Assembly (NCBI GenBank): GCA_031769625.1
Contig: JAUIMM010000200.1
Span: forward strand, 49,622,001-49,686,000
From: Taudactylus pleione
Lineage: Eukaryota; Chordata; Amphibia; Anura; Myobatrachidae
Length of the DNA: 64,000 nt
Reading direction: 5' to 3'
The position numbers and the translations under genes are program-made. This document shows positions 12,724-24,900 of this stretch, piece after piece. The stretch's first letter is position 1; each line of letters opens with the position of its first letter. The notes beneath the pieces were generated by a model. It searched no databases. It worked only from the letters and a program-made list of their open reading frames with translations, and had not been told where the DNA came from.

Positions 12724-13698
12724 GGGCGTGGCCTGACCGCCAATGAAGGAAGCTGTGTCTCACCGGAGCTCCGGGCCAGCTTGGAGTTGAAACCAGCTTC
12801 TATAGCTCCATCCCGGCCAGCAGAGACCTCCAGACCCCTACTTACCTCCCCTTGCTTGCCTCTGGTCCAGCGGGTGAGAGCTGCAGAATTGGGAAGCGCA
12901 ACAGGCGCTTTCGCGGGTTGCAGCTGGCCTGCTGCCCTTTGAGCCGGGGACTGGAGTGCACGGACTGGCGGCCGCGGACTTCCGGCGGCGTCATCTCTAT
13001 GGTGGGTGCCCGACGGAGTCCTCCCTGCCGCACTCCGCGTGACCTCTCTCCGGCCTTCTAGCTTCGGCTGCCCCGCTGCTGTGTCAGGGCTGGTGCTCTT
13101 GCTCCTGGGGACTCCTGGGAGACAACTCTGGGCAGAAGCCCCAGTGCCCTGAAGCCTCCGGTGGCCATCTTTGAATATGCCCACATGCTGCTGATGGTCA
13201 TCTCAGCCGGGCTGTTAGCTGTGAGGCCCCGCTTGCTGACAGGAACATCGGCCGCATGTGACTCCCTGGAGTGAGAGGAGGATGGTGAGTCCCTGAGGGG
13301 AGATTATATTGCATCTCCACATACCACTGCTTTACCTGCTCCACTGGCACGTAACCTGTTGGCCCTTTTCTCTGTGTCTGGAATTCCTGTATAACGATCT
13401 GCACATACCCAGTTTATCTTTCACTAGCCTAATAGGATTAACTTTTCTCAGCTACTTTGCTTACTCTTGCCCTGACATTTTTTACTTTTGTGCTGGAGGT
13501 TATTTGCCATTTACTCTGCACTGGCCCCCTCTTGTGGTCTTTTGTGATAATTGCATCAAGCATATAAGAATCTCCTGGATGGTGCATCTCTGGAGTTAAA
13601 GATGTTCGCTTAATATTATCACCTAGCTTGCCTGGATTATTATTGTAGAGCCCTGTGTCTCACTTTTTATACCGTAGTTTTTTTTTTATCATTTCACT
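12724..13698 (+). promoter_or_regulatory. 5'UTR / internal promoter of LINE 2
   Basis: About 975 bp, CpG-rich in its first 450 bp and T-rich afterwards. ORFs on either strand here have no recognisable domains. Carries ccctcttgtgg at about 13529, about 170 bp before ORF1, matching the motif in the LINE 1 5'UTR. Confidence 0.65.
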
Positions 13699-14669
13699 AT
13701 GTCGCAGAGAGGTAAGAAACCTCCACCATCCTCTGCAAATTTCTTCGGATCTAAATCCAAGGGCTCTCAGAGTTCGTCATTACTCCCAGAATCCCCCCCT
13801 CCCCTTGCTTATCTGAAGCTGGCATTGATCCCCAAATTCAAGTGGTTATGACTGGTTTGTTGGAGGGAGTTCAATCTGCATTCAAGCAAGAACTGTCAAA
13901 AGCTATAACAGAATTTAAATCAGAATTGACATCTCTCAGCAACAGAACGGACGCGCTGGAATCTAAATCGGACGACTTATGCCGTTCCCAAAATCATCTT
14001 GATAAAGAACTCTCTAGACTTCATGACGAGGTGGAGGCACTCAAAGAAAGACAAGAGGACCAAGAGAATTGTTCTCATCGCAACAACTTACGTATCCGTA
14101 TTATAGCAGAATCAGTCCTTAGCTCCTTCTTACCGTCATTTCTAAAAGACTTTTTTCAACACTTAGTTCCAGCTCTTACAAATGAAGATTGTTTATGTGA
14201 TAGAGCCCATAGAGCACTCCGATCGAAGCCTTCTCCTACTCAACCTCCTAGGGACGTTATAGTTCGCCTGCACTATTTTCGTTCAAAGGAACAGATTTTG
14301 TTAGCTACTCGAGACTCTCCAGTGATACCATTCCAAGATATGCAGTTACAAATCTTCCAGGACCTGGCCCCTTCTACTATTCAGAAACGGCGGGATCTTC
14401 ATCCAGTCACTAAGATTCTACGGCAGCATCAAATCCAATATCGCTGGGGATTCTCCTTTATGCTTCATGTTTCAGCAAACAGCACTGTGCATAGGGTCAA
14501 GACCCTCACTCAAGGTCAAGATTTATTAGCCAAGCTTAACCTTCTTCCGACACCAACATCTGATCCGGTGACTGCTGCAGCCTCTCCCAAACCTCAACGC
14601 TCCCAACCTCCTTCACCGGACTGGACCAGGGTGTCCCATCACCATGTTAAGGACTGTGACCCTACTTGA
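13699..14669 (+). pseudogene. L1 ORF1 of LINE 2, one frameshift near the N-terminus
   Basis: The likely start is the ATG at 13699 (MSQRGKKPPP). A frameshift in the C-rich stretch near 13788-13806 moves the reading frame; the rest is open from before 13842 to the stop at 14667-14669 (275 aa from the internal Met). Contains a coiled coil (about residues 1-75 of the open part), QENCSHRNNLRIR leading into the RRM, DRAHRALRSKP and PPRDVIVRL, and a C-terminal domain with QYRWGFSF. One lesion only, so this is close to intact. Confidence 0.9.
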
Positions 14670-15289
14670 GCTGTTCGGTCACTCCCTGATGTTTATTCTC
14701 TTTATAATAGGGTTTAAAGCAATGTTCTTTTTGAAGTTTGCTAGGAGGAACAGTCCTCCCCTCTTGGTTCTTCGCGACATACGTAGTTATTATTTTCATG
14801 AATATTATGATGTTTAGATAGTATTTCTCTGTCCCTTGTCTTTCCCATTCTCCCCCCTCCCTCCCCTCCCCTTTTTTTTTGTTTGTTTGTTTTGTTTCTA
14901 TATATTGACACAGGTTTATGATCCCTGTACTTCAGGAATTTTTGTTTGATTTGGTTATAGCCGATCTTATATTTAAGGGTCCAGGCAGTCCTGATTCTAT
15001 TGGACGGTCCTTCCACTACCCCCAATGCTCCCTTTAATATATTTGAATAATGTTATGTTGATTGATATTATTGTGGTCCTTGTTTGGGACCCAACTTACC
15101 AGGGTTGTTACCCAAATGGGTTCTCTGTTTCTTTCTTTTTTTCGTGTGCTTTTCTTTCTCTGTGGCTCTATTATGTTTTTCTTCCCCATTTCTTTCCTTT
15201 CTGTCCCCATGGGTGGCTCTACTTGGGCCAAATTTTTGACTTATTATATCTGTGTGTTATGTTTGTAGTACTTCTTTATATACTTTTCC
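14670..15289 (+). other. Inter-ORF spacer of LINE 2
   Basis: T- and C-rich spacer of about 620 bp. Short ORFs on both strands are composition-driven. Nothing else seen. Confidence 0.6.
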
Positions 15290-18200
15290 ATGTCTCTTAA
15301 ATTGTTATCCATTAATGTAAACGGTCTTAACTCTCCTAAAAGACGTACCGTTTTCTTGGGGGCTTGCAGGAGGGAGAAAGCCGATGTTGCATTTGTACAA
15401 GAGACGCATCTTACGGGCTCGCATTCCCAGCTTCGAGGTAGGTGGTTCACCCAGACCTTCTTTGCTTCAGCGAATTGTAAAAAGCGTGGGGGTAGCCATT
15501 TTAATTAGGCGTAATATCCCTTTTGTCCACATTAAAACTGTAACAGACCCAGAGGGTCGATTTCTTATAGTGATCGGTACCTTCCGTACCTTCCATGTCA
15601 GTGTACGCTCCTAATCAAGACCAGTCCCAATTTTTTGTTCTCTGTTCAGGCGTATCAGCAGAGTTGCGCAGGGCCATATTATTTTGTGTGGGGATTTCAA
15701 TACCATTATTGACCCCCTGTTAGATAGATCTAACACAGCTTCACATTCCTCCGGGATGTCTCTTCCTAGAGCTTCTCGCACTCTCCTGGCTTCCCTTAAA
15801 CACTATGGCCTTTGTGATTCCTGGCGTCTTAAACATCCTCACATCAAGGACTTTACTCATTTTTCAGCTCCACACCAACATTATTCCAGGATAGATATGA
15901 TCCACATTTCCTCCACTATTACCTCTCTGGTTACAGAAGCTGGTATTTCCCCCTTTACATGGACAGATCATGCAGGTGTCTATATTCTTTTAGATGTACA
16001 GCGTTCTCCTCGTGGGAAGCGTAACTGGCGTCTTGATGACTCCCTTTTACAACATCCCTCCGCTCTGCTAGAAATAAAATTGGCGGTGACCCGCTACTTT
16101 GAGGAGAATACCTCTCCTGATGTTACCTCTAGTATCCTCTGGGAAGCCCATAAGGCTACTATACGGGGTTTTCTCATTTCTAAAACCTCAGCGGTTAGGA
16201 TAGCGGCTGCACAGGAAATTACTTTCCTTGAGTCACAAATTTCAGAGCTATTGATTCAACATAAGACATCCCCTAGCGCCTCTGTGCTAACCCAAATTGA
16301 GAAACTACGAGGTTAGCTTAATGCCCTTCTGTCTCGCCACGCTGCGCTTATCTTGCAAAAACTTCGTCAACGCTTTTATGATAAATCTGACAAAATCGAT
16401 TCTTTATTAGACAATAAACTGCGTTGCAGACAAGCATCAGGTGCGATAGACAAATTACACTCTCCGTCCTCTGGTTCTCTTATCTATGACCCTGCAGTTA
16501 TGGCTGAGGAATTTTGGACCTTTTATAGTTCGCGCTCATATTTGTCCTCTACTTCCCTACCCAGTCTCTCAGAATCCCAATCATCTACTCTCAATGACCG
16601 TATTTCAGATGAAGAGACAATAGCTGCTATTATATCAATGCGTTCCTCTGCCACCCCGGGCCCCGATGGGTTTACACCCCAATATTATAAACTGTTTACA
16701 AAGGAACTTGCCCCACATCTTACATCTTTATTTAATGATATCTTTGGAAGGCGCTTCTTTTGTTCCTGATACAACTCGGGCCGACATTGTGGTGATCCCT
16801 AAACCTGATCGTGATCCTACTCATTGTATTAACTATAGACCGATTTCATTATTAAACGTCGACCTGAAAATGTATGCTAAAATCCTAGTGACTTGGTTAG
16901 CTCCTTTGCTTTCTTATTTGATACATCCGGATCAGGTCGGGTTTATACCTGGACGTCAGGCGTCGGACAACACAAGACGCGCCATTGATCTGATACATTC
17001 TATTCATAAAAGGAAACTTCCTTCCCTGATTTTAGCTCTAGACGCGGAGAAAGCCTTCGACCGTATTTCCTGGCCCTTCATATTTGCTGTCCTAGACAAA
17101 ATGGGATTTTCAGGCAAATTTTTAGATGGCGTTGTGGCACTTTACCGTTCCCCCACAGCACGGGTTTCGGTTAATGGTGTTTACGCCTCCAGTTTTGGGA
17201 TCACTAACGGTACTCGGCAGGGTTGTCCCCTCTCCCCCTTAATATTTGCTCTTATTATGAAGCCCCTGGCGGCAAGGATCCGTTGTAATAGAGCTATCTC
17301 GGGAGTATCCACTGGCGCCTCTGAATATAAAATCGCATTATATGCCGACGATATTTTAGTTTCCCTCACTGATCCAGCCCAATCCCTAAATTCACTTTTA
17401 GAGGAAATAAATTCATATTCCCAACACTCGGGTTATAAAATTAATGTTACCAAGACTGAAGTTCTTGATTTCTATATCCCTGCTACCCTAAAGCAAACCC
17501 TAGAGGCCAGGCTCCCTTGTACTTGGCATAAAAAAAGATCAAATATCTTGGTGTTTTTTTAACTAATCATCATCATCAGCTGTTTCAAGCAAATTTTCCC
17601 CGCCTTCTAGATTGTATTAGGTCTGATTTGCATGAATGGTCCAATTATTTTATTTCTTGGATAGGTAGAATACATTCAGTTAAGATGAGCGTTCTCCCTC
17701 GGTTCTTGTATCTATTTCAGACCCTTCCGATTTACATCCCTCCATACGTGTTCAAAATTCTTCAATACCAAACCTCATATTTCATATGGAACCGGAAACG
17801 CCCGCGGATCAGACTAAAGTTGCTTCAGCGGCCCTCCAGGGGTGGGGGTTTGGGTATTCCTGATTTTAAAAAATATTATTATGCTGCGCAGCTCTCTCAT
17901 TGTGCTCAGTGGTGTAACTTCAATGCGGGGAAGGTCTGGGTTGCTATCGAGGCCGAGGAGCTGGGACTGGCTACTGTATCCCCCCTCTTATGGTTACCTA
18001 AGATTCATCGCCCCCGGACAGTTTCTTCCCACCCTGTAATTTTCCGTTCTTTAGCAATTTGGGATTTAACCAATAGATGTTTTAAATTAGCTCCAGCCCC
18101 GTCTCCTTTGATACCATTACTTCACAATCCATCTTTTCCTCCTGGTTTATGCAAATCATCTTTTACTGCCTGGGCATCCGGTAATATCTATTATGTAAAT

Positions 18201-19092
18201 GATATCACTATAGATACTAATTTCCCACAATTTTCTGAAATCCGGGATAGAGTGGCAATTCCACCCAAAGATTTTTTCCGGTTCTTACAAATTAGACACT
18301 TCCACTCCAAAATTAGCTTGATTCTGATTAGCAGACCTTTGACCTCTTTTGAGTCTATATGTTGGAGAAGACCCTCCACTAAGGGTCTTATTTGTACTAT
18401 TTATTCTTTACAAGGGGATGAAGTAAGCTCCAATCGGGATTCTCATGAGTTGGTGTGGGAACGAGATTTGGGGCACTCTATAGATGCTGAGGATTGGACG
18501 GAGATCTGGGACAACGCTGCCGCCAGTTCTATTTGCGTCAAAATCTATAAATATCTATAAATTGCTAAATCGATGGTACTATGTACCATCGCGGCTACAA
18601 GTAATATTTCCCGATGCTTCAGATAGTTGCTGGAGGGGTTGTGGTGGCGAGGGCAATTTTTTGCACATTTGGTGGACTTGTCCCAAACTGGCTAGTATAT
18701 GGCAGGAGGTTTTCGATCTCCTCTTGCGCCTCTTTGAGATCGCGATTCCCTCTGATCCTCAGCATTTTCTACTTCCCTTAACTCTACCCTCTCTATCCCG
18801 ATTTCAGAATAAGTTATTCCGTCATATAGTATCTGCTATGACTTGCCAAATTGCCGCAGATTGGAAAAACCTTAATCCTTCTCCAATGCAGGGAATACTA
18901 TCACATATCTTGTATATATACGAGATGGAATACATGACCGCTTTATTACGTAATACATCCAAAATTTTTGATAAAACATGGTCCCCTTGGTTGACATACC
19001 AAAATATTTCCTCTCCATTCAACAATTACATTTTCCTTTTATGTTTTTTTTCCTCTACTATATCTAGATTAAAAGAGAGTGATCCTATATAG
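15290..19092 (+). pseudogene. L1 ORF2 of LINE 2: endonuclease/reverse transcriptase with a few lesions
   Basis: Starts at ATG 15290 (MSLKLLSINVNGLNSPKRR, APE endonuclease N-terminus with the FVQETHL block). Frames switch near 15470, 15605, 16750, 17545 and 18545, and there is an in-frame TAG at about 16314. Endonuclease continues with CGDFNTIIDP, YSRIDMI and the terminal TDHAGVYI. RT blocks: PGPDGFTPQYYK, NYRPISLLNVD, GFIPGRQASDN, LDAEKAFDRISW, NGTRQGCPLSPLIFAL, and the catalytic YADD at about 17340. The C-terminal domain includes the conserved SWIGRIHSVKMSVLPRFLY region and a CCHC-like stretch (CWRGCGGEGNFLHIWWTCP near 18630). Ends at 19090-19092. Confidence 0.92.
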
Positions 19093-19393
19093 AGTCCACC
19101 CTTCCTTCTCTTCTCTTATTCTCCTTTGTCTTTCTTAAAGTTTTTTCCTTTCCTTTTATCTCTTTATTCTTTTTTGTTTCTCTTCTATTTTTAAACGGAT
19201 GGCCACACTGTTGCAGCAAGATACTTTTCTTGCTTCTATATTCTTTCTTTTATTATACTGAGAAAATCTACCATTATATTATATTATTGTTCTGAAATAG
19301 TACAGTTCCTATTATAAAAGTATGTTATGTGCTGTATTTTATTTTTGTTTTTTAAATGTACTGTTCTTATGTGATTTGCTCAATAAAAAGAGT

Positions 19394-19425
<32 letters not shown>
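19093..19425 (+). other. 3'UTR and A-tail of LINE 2
   Basis: Pyrimidine-rich then AT-rich sequence with AATAAA at 19382-19387 and an A-run of about 25 to the target-site duplicate. Confidence 0.75.
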
Positions 19426-19440
19426 GAATGCCCATGTGGG
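19426..19440 (+). repeat. Target-site duplication, right copy
   Basis: Second copy of gaatgcccatgtggg; the PLE reading frame resumes directly from it. Confidence 0.93.
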
Positions 19441-19728
19441 TTGAAGACTGTTGGCAAACCAAAACGACCATTGAAAATGCAGATTCAGGAACATGTACGG
19501 AGTATAAAAAATAAATGAGATAATCATAATGTCCCCAGGCATTTTAAACAATTTCATAACTCTGAACAAAATGGTTTTAAATTCAAGGCCATAGAGCATG
19601 TAACCACTGGGGAACGAGGAGGTAATTTACATAATAAATGATCTAGACGTGAGATGTATTGGATATATTCATTGAATACTAGGGTCCCCAATGGTCTTAA
19701 TGACAATTATGAAATTGCTCCATTTTAA
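19441..19728 (+). pseudogene. PLE 2 GIY-YIG endonuclease, C-terminal part
   Basis: Continues the frame interrupted at 12720. Carries the second half of the GIY-YIG signature region in altered form (LKTVGKPKRPLKMQIQEH), a HFKQFHN block and the conserved PLE tail (EMYWIYSLNTRVPNGLND), ending at a TAA at 19726-19728. Two further in-frame stops (about 19514 and 19640) break it. The tail shows that the element's ORF is complete at its 3' end. Confidence 0.87.
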
Positions 19729-20760
19729 GACTGAAACACTGGCTTGATTTCTATATTATCATTACTGCTACTTTTTAAGGCTTGTTTATGGTTTGTTTTA
19801 GGGTCCTAATCATATTTAAATATTGACTTTTTAACTACATGTTGTTTTAATATATAGTTTTTATATCTGTTATTATATCATTCTCCATTGCTGCTATAAT
19901 TTTTACGTCCGGTTCTATTTTTATAAGTATCTAGTCATCACTATATTTATATTTATATATATATATTTTTTTTCTAGATTTTTACTATTAGCCTCCTGAA
20001 TTGTTTACTGTTGTTATCATTGGAAGTTTTATGATCCTTAAAAGGTTTTTTATATATATATTGGTTTATGTACTATTACTGAATTATGCCCCTTAATATA
20101 CACTAAGATGTCTCTAGTACTTATGAAGTACTAGGTTAATTGAGGCTGCACCTTCCTTATTATTTATATGATTGTGCTGGATTTAGACTATGGCAAAATG
20201 GTGATTGCCAAACACTAGAGGGATTGCTAGAGGTTGATCTACAACAAAGTGACCACCATTACTCACGAGCGGAGTCCGCCAGAGTCACACGCGGCTGCTG
20301 GAGCTGAGGGCACTGTGACCTATTCAGCCCATCCAGAATGCCGGTGAGCTCTGAGCGGGCAAACCGCTCATGATAGGGGACATTTGTTAGAGCCACTATG
20401 AGTCCTAAAAACGGACTTTTAAAGAAATGATTTCCAGGTCTGTGGAACGCATTTCCGGCCCATTTCCGGGTTATTGGAATGCATTTCTGGTTACAGAATG
20501 GCGGTACTCACGCCCACTAATTAAGGGATGATTTAGGGTATATAAGAAGCATGGCTATGAGTGTTTGTTGTACTCCTGATGAAGTCCTGTATATGGAATT
20601 TGGGCAAAACGCGTTGAGGTTATTTATGCTTGGCGATACCTTCTGCCCGGGGATCCTGCTAAGCGATTACTGACATTACAGATAAGCTTATAGTATTTTA
20701 TTATGTACGGGCATTTTTACTTTGTCCTATGTGTGCATTAAATTTTTTTGTGTTACTGGA
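19729..20760 (+). other. 3' non-coding region of PLE 2
   Basis: AT-rich (19729-20200), then a GC-richer part (20260-20700) typical of the terminal repeat of PLEs, which includes the hammerhead-like module at 20575-20625. No genes seen. Confidence 0.5.
20575..20625 (+). ncRNA. Hammerhead-ribozyme-like module of PLE 2
   Basis: PLE terminal repeats are known to carry minimal hammerhead ribozymes. Here the canonical core box CTGATGA (20577-20583) is followed by a potential stem II (gtcc ... gggc) and then aaaacgcgtt, where the expected GAAAC has become AAAAC. The first core box is intact; the second has lost a base needed for catalysis, so self-cleavage is doubtful. Confidence 0.55.
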
Positions 20761-21026
20761 TTACATTATGGTCCTTTTCTCTTTTTATACCATTTATTGC
20801 ATGTCACTATGGATGGTACATATATGATTTTGAGCAACCCTGCTCTGAATAAGAAAGCGAAGTGCTGACTACACCGGTGTTTTATGCTGATTGATTTGTG
20901 GTTAAATTCCACCGCTGAAGGTACACCTCCATCACATAGGTGATCTTTACTGGTGAAGGGTACCAAAGTCCATATGAGATTGCACTAGGAGGCGCTCCCT
21001 TTCCATTTTTTATATATATATATATA
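20761..21026. other. Unassigned sequence between PLE 2 and a hairpin repeat
   Basis: No ORF with recognisable domains. Contains gcactaggaggcgctccc at about 20982, which looks like the end of an interspersed repeat, and a (TA)n run at 21011-21026. Confidence 0.3.
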
Positions 21027-21140
21027 ATTCAGCAACGTTTTGGGGTGCAACCCCCTTTCTCAAGCCATCACCAATAGCATAACCTTATTCTGTTGGTGAT
21101 GGCTTGAGAAAGGGGGTTACACCCAGAAACGTTGCTGAAT
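21027..21140. repeat. Near-perfect hairpin with hammerhead-like arms
   Basis: Two 47-bp arms (21027-21073 and 21094-21140) match in inverted orientation with about 3 mismatches around a 20-bp spacer. Read outward, each arm contains a cttgagaaaggggg block, a short hairpin (ggggtt/aacccc type) and aaacgttgctg, which resembles the core of PLE hammerhead modules with one base changed in the first box. It is too small to hold a gene. Confidence 0.8.
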
Positions 21141-21301
21141 ATATTCACCTATTTTTATACATTTAAAAAAGTCTCTGAGTGCCCTTCCTTTCTTTGGAAT
21201 AATATTATGCATTTGAAGTGAGCACCAGTGAGTATTAAGTATTCTTGGAGTGCCGGCAGACATACTGTATATATATTAGGGGTGTGCACCGGCCACTTTT
21301 C

Positions 21302-21420
21302 GTGTTTTGTGTTTTGGTTTTGGATCTGGATCTTTCTTCGTGTTTTGGATCTGGATTGGTTTTGCCAAAACCACCCTTCCGTGTTTTGGGTTCTGGGTTT
21401 TGTGTTTTGGATCTGTATTT
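21302..21420. repeat. Left subterminal repeats of the hAT element
   Basis: About six copies of a gtgttttg(g) phrase, several followed by atctg, in 120 bp just inside the left end. hAT transposases bind clustered subterminal motifs, so these are candidate binding sites. The role is inferred from position. Confidence 0.6.
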
Positions 21421-21910
21421 TTTTGAAAAAAAGCATAAAAACAGCTAAAATCACAGAATTTGTAGGTTTTTCTGCTCCTATGCTATTATTAACCTCAATA
21501 ACCTTAATTTCCACTCATTTCCAGTCTATTCTGAACACCTCACACCTCACAATAGTGTTTTTATGTCCAAAAGGTTGCACCGAGGTAGCTGGATGACTAT
21601 GCTAAGCGACACGAGTGGGCGGCACAAACACGTGACCCATCTAGGAGTGACACTGCAGTGGCAGGCAGGATGGCAGTTAGAAAAACTAGGCCCCAAACTG
21701 TACATAATGCAAAGAAAAAAAGAGGTGCAAGATGGAATTGTCCTTGGGCCCTCCCACCCACCCTTATGTTGTATAAACAGGACATGCACACTTTAACAAA
21801 TCAATCATTTCAGCGCCAGGGTCTGCCACACAACTGTGGCTGAAATGATTGGTTCGTTTGGGCCCCCACAAAACAAGCTGGCAATTAATGTGTCCCTGCA
21901 CAAACTGGCT

Positions 21911-24900
21911 CTACGGAGGCAAGATGTCATCCTCATCCTCCTCATCCACCGATTCCTCACCCTCTTCAGTGTGTACATCCTCATCCTCACAAAGTATTAA
22001 CTCGTCCCCACTTGAATCCACCACCACAGGTCCCTCTGTACCTTCTGGAGGCTGGTCTCCCTGGAAGAGCTGATAATTCATTTTGATGAACATCATCTTC
22101 TCCACATTCTGTGGAAGCAACCTCCTACGCCTTTCGCTGACAAGGTTCCCGGCTGCACTAAACACTCTTTCGGAGTACACACTGGAGGGGGGGCAACTCA
22201 GGTAAAATAGAGCCAGTTTGTACAGGGGCCTCCAAATTGCCTCTTTTTCCTGCCAGTACAGGTATGGACTGTCTGACATGCCTACTTGGATGCTGTCACC
22301 GATGTAATCCTCCACCATTCTGTCAATGGTGACAGTATCATATGCAGTGACAGTAGACATGTCAGAAATTGTTGCCAGGTCCTTCAGTCCGGACCAGATG
22401 TCCAAACTTGGTCCTGCCTGCCCTGCATCACCGCCAGCGGGTTGCTTAGGATACCTAAGTTTTTTCCTGGCAGCCCCAGTTGCGGGAGAAAATGAAGAAG
22501 GAGCCGTTGACGTGTCACGTTCCGCTTCAGCTGACAGTGTGTTCACCAGCAGGTCTTTGCACCTCTGCAGGCTTGTGTCGGCCGGAAAGAGAGACACCAC
22601 ATAGGCTTTAAACCTAGGATCGAGCACGGTGGCCAAAATGTAGTGGTCTGATTTCAACAGATTGACCACCCTGGAATCCTGGCAAAGCGAATGAAGGGCT
22701 TCATCCACAAGTCCCACATGCCGAGCGGAATCGCTCCGTCTTAGCTCCTCCTTCACTTTCTCCAGCTGCTTCTGCAAAAGCCTGATGAGGGGAATGACCT
22801 GACTCAAGCTGGCAGTGTCTGAACTGACTTCACGTGTGGCAAGTTCGAAGGGCTGAAGAACCTTGCACAACACGGAAATCATTCTCCACTGCGCTTGAGT
22901 CAGGTGCATACCCCCTCCTTTGCCTATGTCATAGGTGGATGTATAGGCTTGTATGGCCTTTTGCTGCTCCTCCATCCTCTGAAGCATATAGAGGGTTGAG
23001 TTCCACCGCGTCACAACCTCTTGCTTCAGGTGATGGCGGGGCAGGTTCAAGAGTGTTTGCTGGCGCTCCAGTCTTTGGCACGCAGTCGCTGAATGGCGAA
23101 AGTGGCCAGAAATTTTTCGGGCCACCCAAAGCGTCTCCTGCACGCCCCTGTCGCTTTTCAGAAAATTCTGCACCACCAAGTTTATTGTGTGAGCAAAACA
23201 TGGGACGTGCTGGAATTTGCCCAGATGTAATGCCCGCACAATATTGGTGGCATTGTCAGATATCACAAATCCCCAGGAGAGTCTAAGTGGGGTAAGCCAC
23301 TGGGCGATGATTTCCCTCAGTTTCTCTAAGAGGTTGTCGGCGGTGTGCCTCTTACTGAAACCGGTGATACACAGCGTAGCCTGCCTTGTAACGAGCTGGC
23401 GTTTCTGAGATGCTGCTACTGGTGACGCTGCTGCTGTTGCTGCGTAAGGTGATACATCTACCCAGTGGGCTGTCACAGTCATATAGTCCTTAGTCTGCCC
23501 TGTTCCACTTGTCCACATGTCCGTGGTTAAGTGGACATTGTGTACAACGGCATTTTTCAGGACACTGAGGACACTTTTTCTGACGTTTCTGTACAGTCTC
23601 GGTATCGCCTGCCTAGTGAAGTGGAATCTAGACGGGATTTGGAACCGGGGACACACTACCTCCATCAATTGTCTAAATCCCACTGCACTAATGGCGGATA
23701 CCGGACGCACGTCTAACACCAACATAGCAGTCAAGGCCTCAGTTATACGTTTTGCTTCAGGATGACTGCTGTCGTACTTCATCCTCCTCGCTAAGGACTG
23801 TTGGAGGGTCAATTGTTTAGTAAAAGTAGTGGTGTTCCTACTTCCTCTCTGGGATGATGAACGACTCCCAGCAGCAGCAGCAACAGCAGCAGCGGCAGCA
23901 GTAGGCGTAGCAATGCAGGATCCTCCGGAGGAATCCCGGATAGGAGAGTCAGTCATGCCAGTGATATGGCCTGCAGGACTACTTCCGATCCTGACTAAGG
24001 AGGAAATTGACGAGGAGGGAGTTGACGGTGTGGTTTGCAGGCGCTTGGATACAACAGGACAACGGGATTTAGGTGTCCCTGGACTGCTTACGGTCTGAGC
24101 CAAAGTTTCTGAACTTGACAGTAACTTTTTATGAACGCGCTGCAGGTGCCGTATAAGGGAGGATGTTCCTAGGTGGTTGACGTCCCTACCCCTACTTATT
24201 TCACCTTTACATATGGTACATATGGCAAGACAGTTGTTGTCCGGATTTGGATAGAAATATTGCCAGACCAAAGAGGTGGAATGTTTGGTCTTCTGCCCAG
24301 GCATGACCGTGATGGGCTTTTTCATCCCACGGACAACAACTGTCTCCCCCGGAGCCTGATTTAAACAAACCACATCACCATCAGAATCCTCCTCGCCAAC
24401 TTCCTCCTCAGCGCCAGCTACACCAGTATCCTCATCCTGTTGTACTTCAACAGTGACATCTTCAATTTGCATATCAGCAAGTGGACTGTGGGTGCTCCTT
24501 TCAGCACTTGCAGGGGGCGTGCAAATGGTGGAAAGAGCCACCTCTTCCCGTCCAGTGCTGGGAAGGTCAGGCATCGCAACCACCACCACACTTGGACTCT
24601 CTTTGGGGATTTGTGATATCTTCTTAGAAAGCACAGTTCTTCGCTGTGCTTTTGCCAGCTTAACTCTTTTGATTTTTTTAGTGGGAGGAGTGCTTCCATC
24701 GTCATGTGAAGCTGAACCACTAGTCATGAACATACTAGGGATCGACCTTAGCCGTTCCTTGCCACTCCGTGTCGTAAATGGCATATTGGCAAGTTTACGT
24801 TTCTCTTCAGCTGATTTAAATGTCTTTTTCAAGGTCATTTTCCTGAACTTTGCCATTTGGGATTGTATGTGCCCTCTACTATGACATTGGGCATCGGCCT

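Larger units (their letters stand above)
12724..19425 (+). mobile_element. L1-like LINE 2, full length (about 6.7 kb)
   Basis: Complete insertion delimited by a 15-bp target-site duplication. It starts with a G-run followed by gcgtggcctg, carries a GC-rich 5'UTR, ORF1, a spacer, ORF2 and an AATAAA at 19382 with an A-tail of about 25 bases (19399-19425). The full-length 5' end, long A-tail and exact duplication suggest a fairly recent insertion, although both ORFs carry lesions. Protein sequences are related to, but clearly diverged from, LINE 1. Confidence 0.93.
11040..20760 (+). mobile_element. Penelope-like element 2, interrupted by LINE 2
   Basis: Coding runs 11088-12723 and resumes at 19441-19728 after removal of the 6.7-kb LINE insertion and one target-site duplicate. 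A 3' region of about 1 kb follows and contains a hammerhead-like module (20575-20625). The 5' end of the ORF appears truncated: the first recognisable RT block starts within 20 residues of the frame's beginning. The rest of the RT and the endonuclease are well preserved apart from in-frame stops. Confidence 0.85.

Noticed and set aside
12705..13184. 159-aa minus-strand ORF
   Set aside because: Lies antisense in the GC-rich LINE 2 5'UTR and crosses the LINE/PLE junction; no domains.
22286..24884. Plus-strand ORFs antisense to the hAT transposase
   Set aside because: Shadows of the minus-strand 1038-aa frame.
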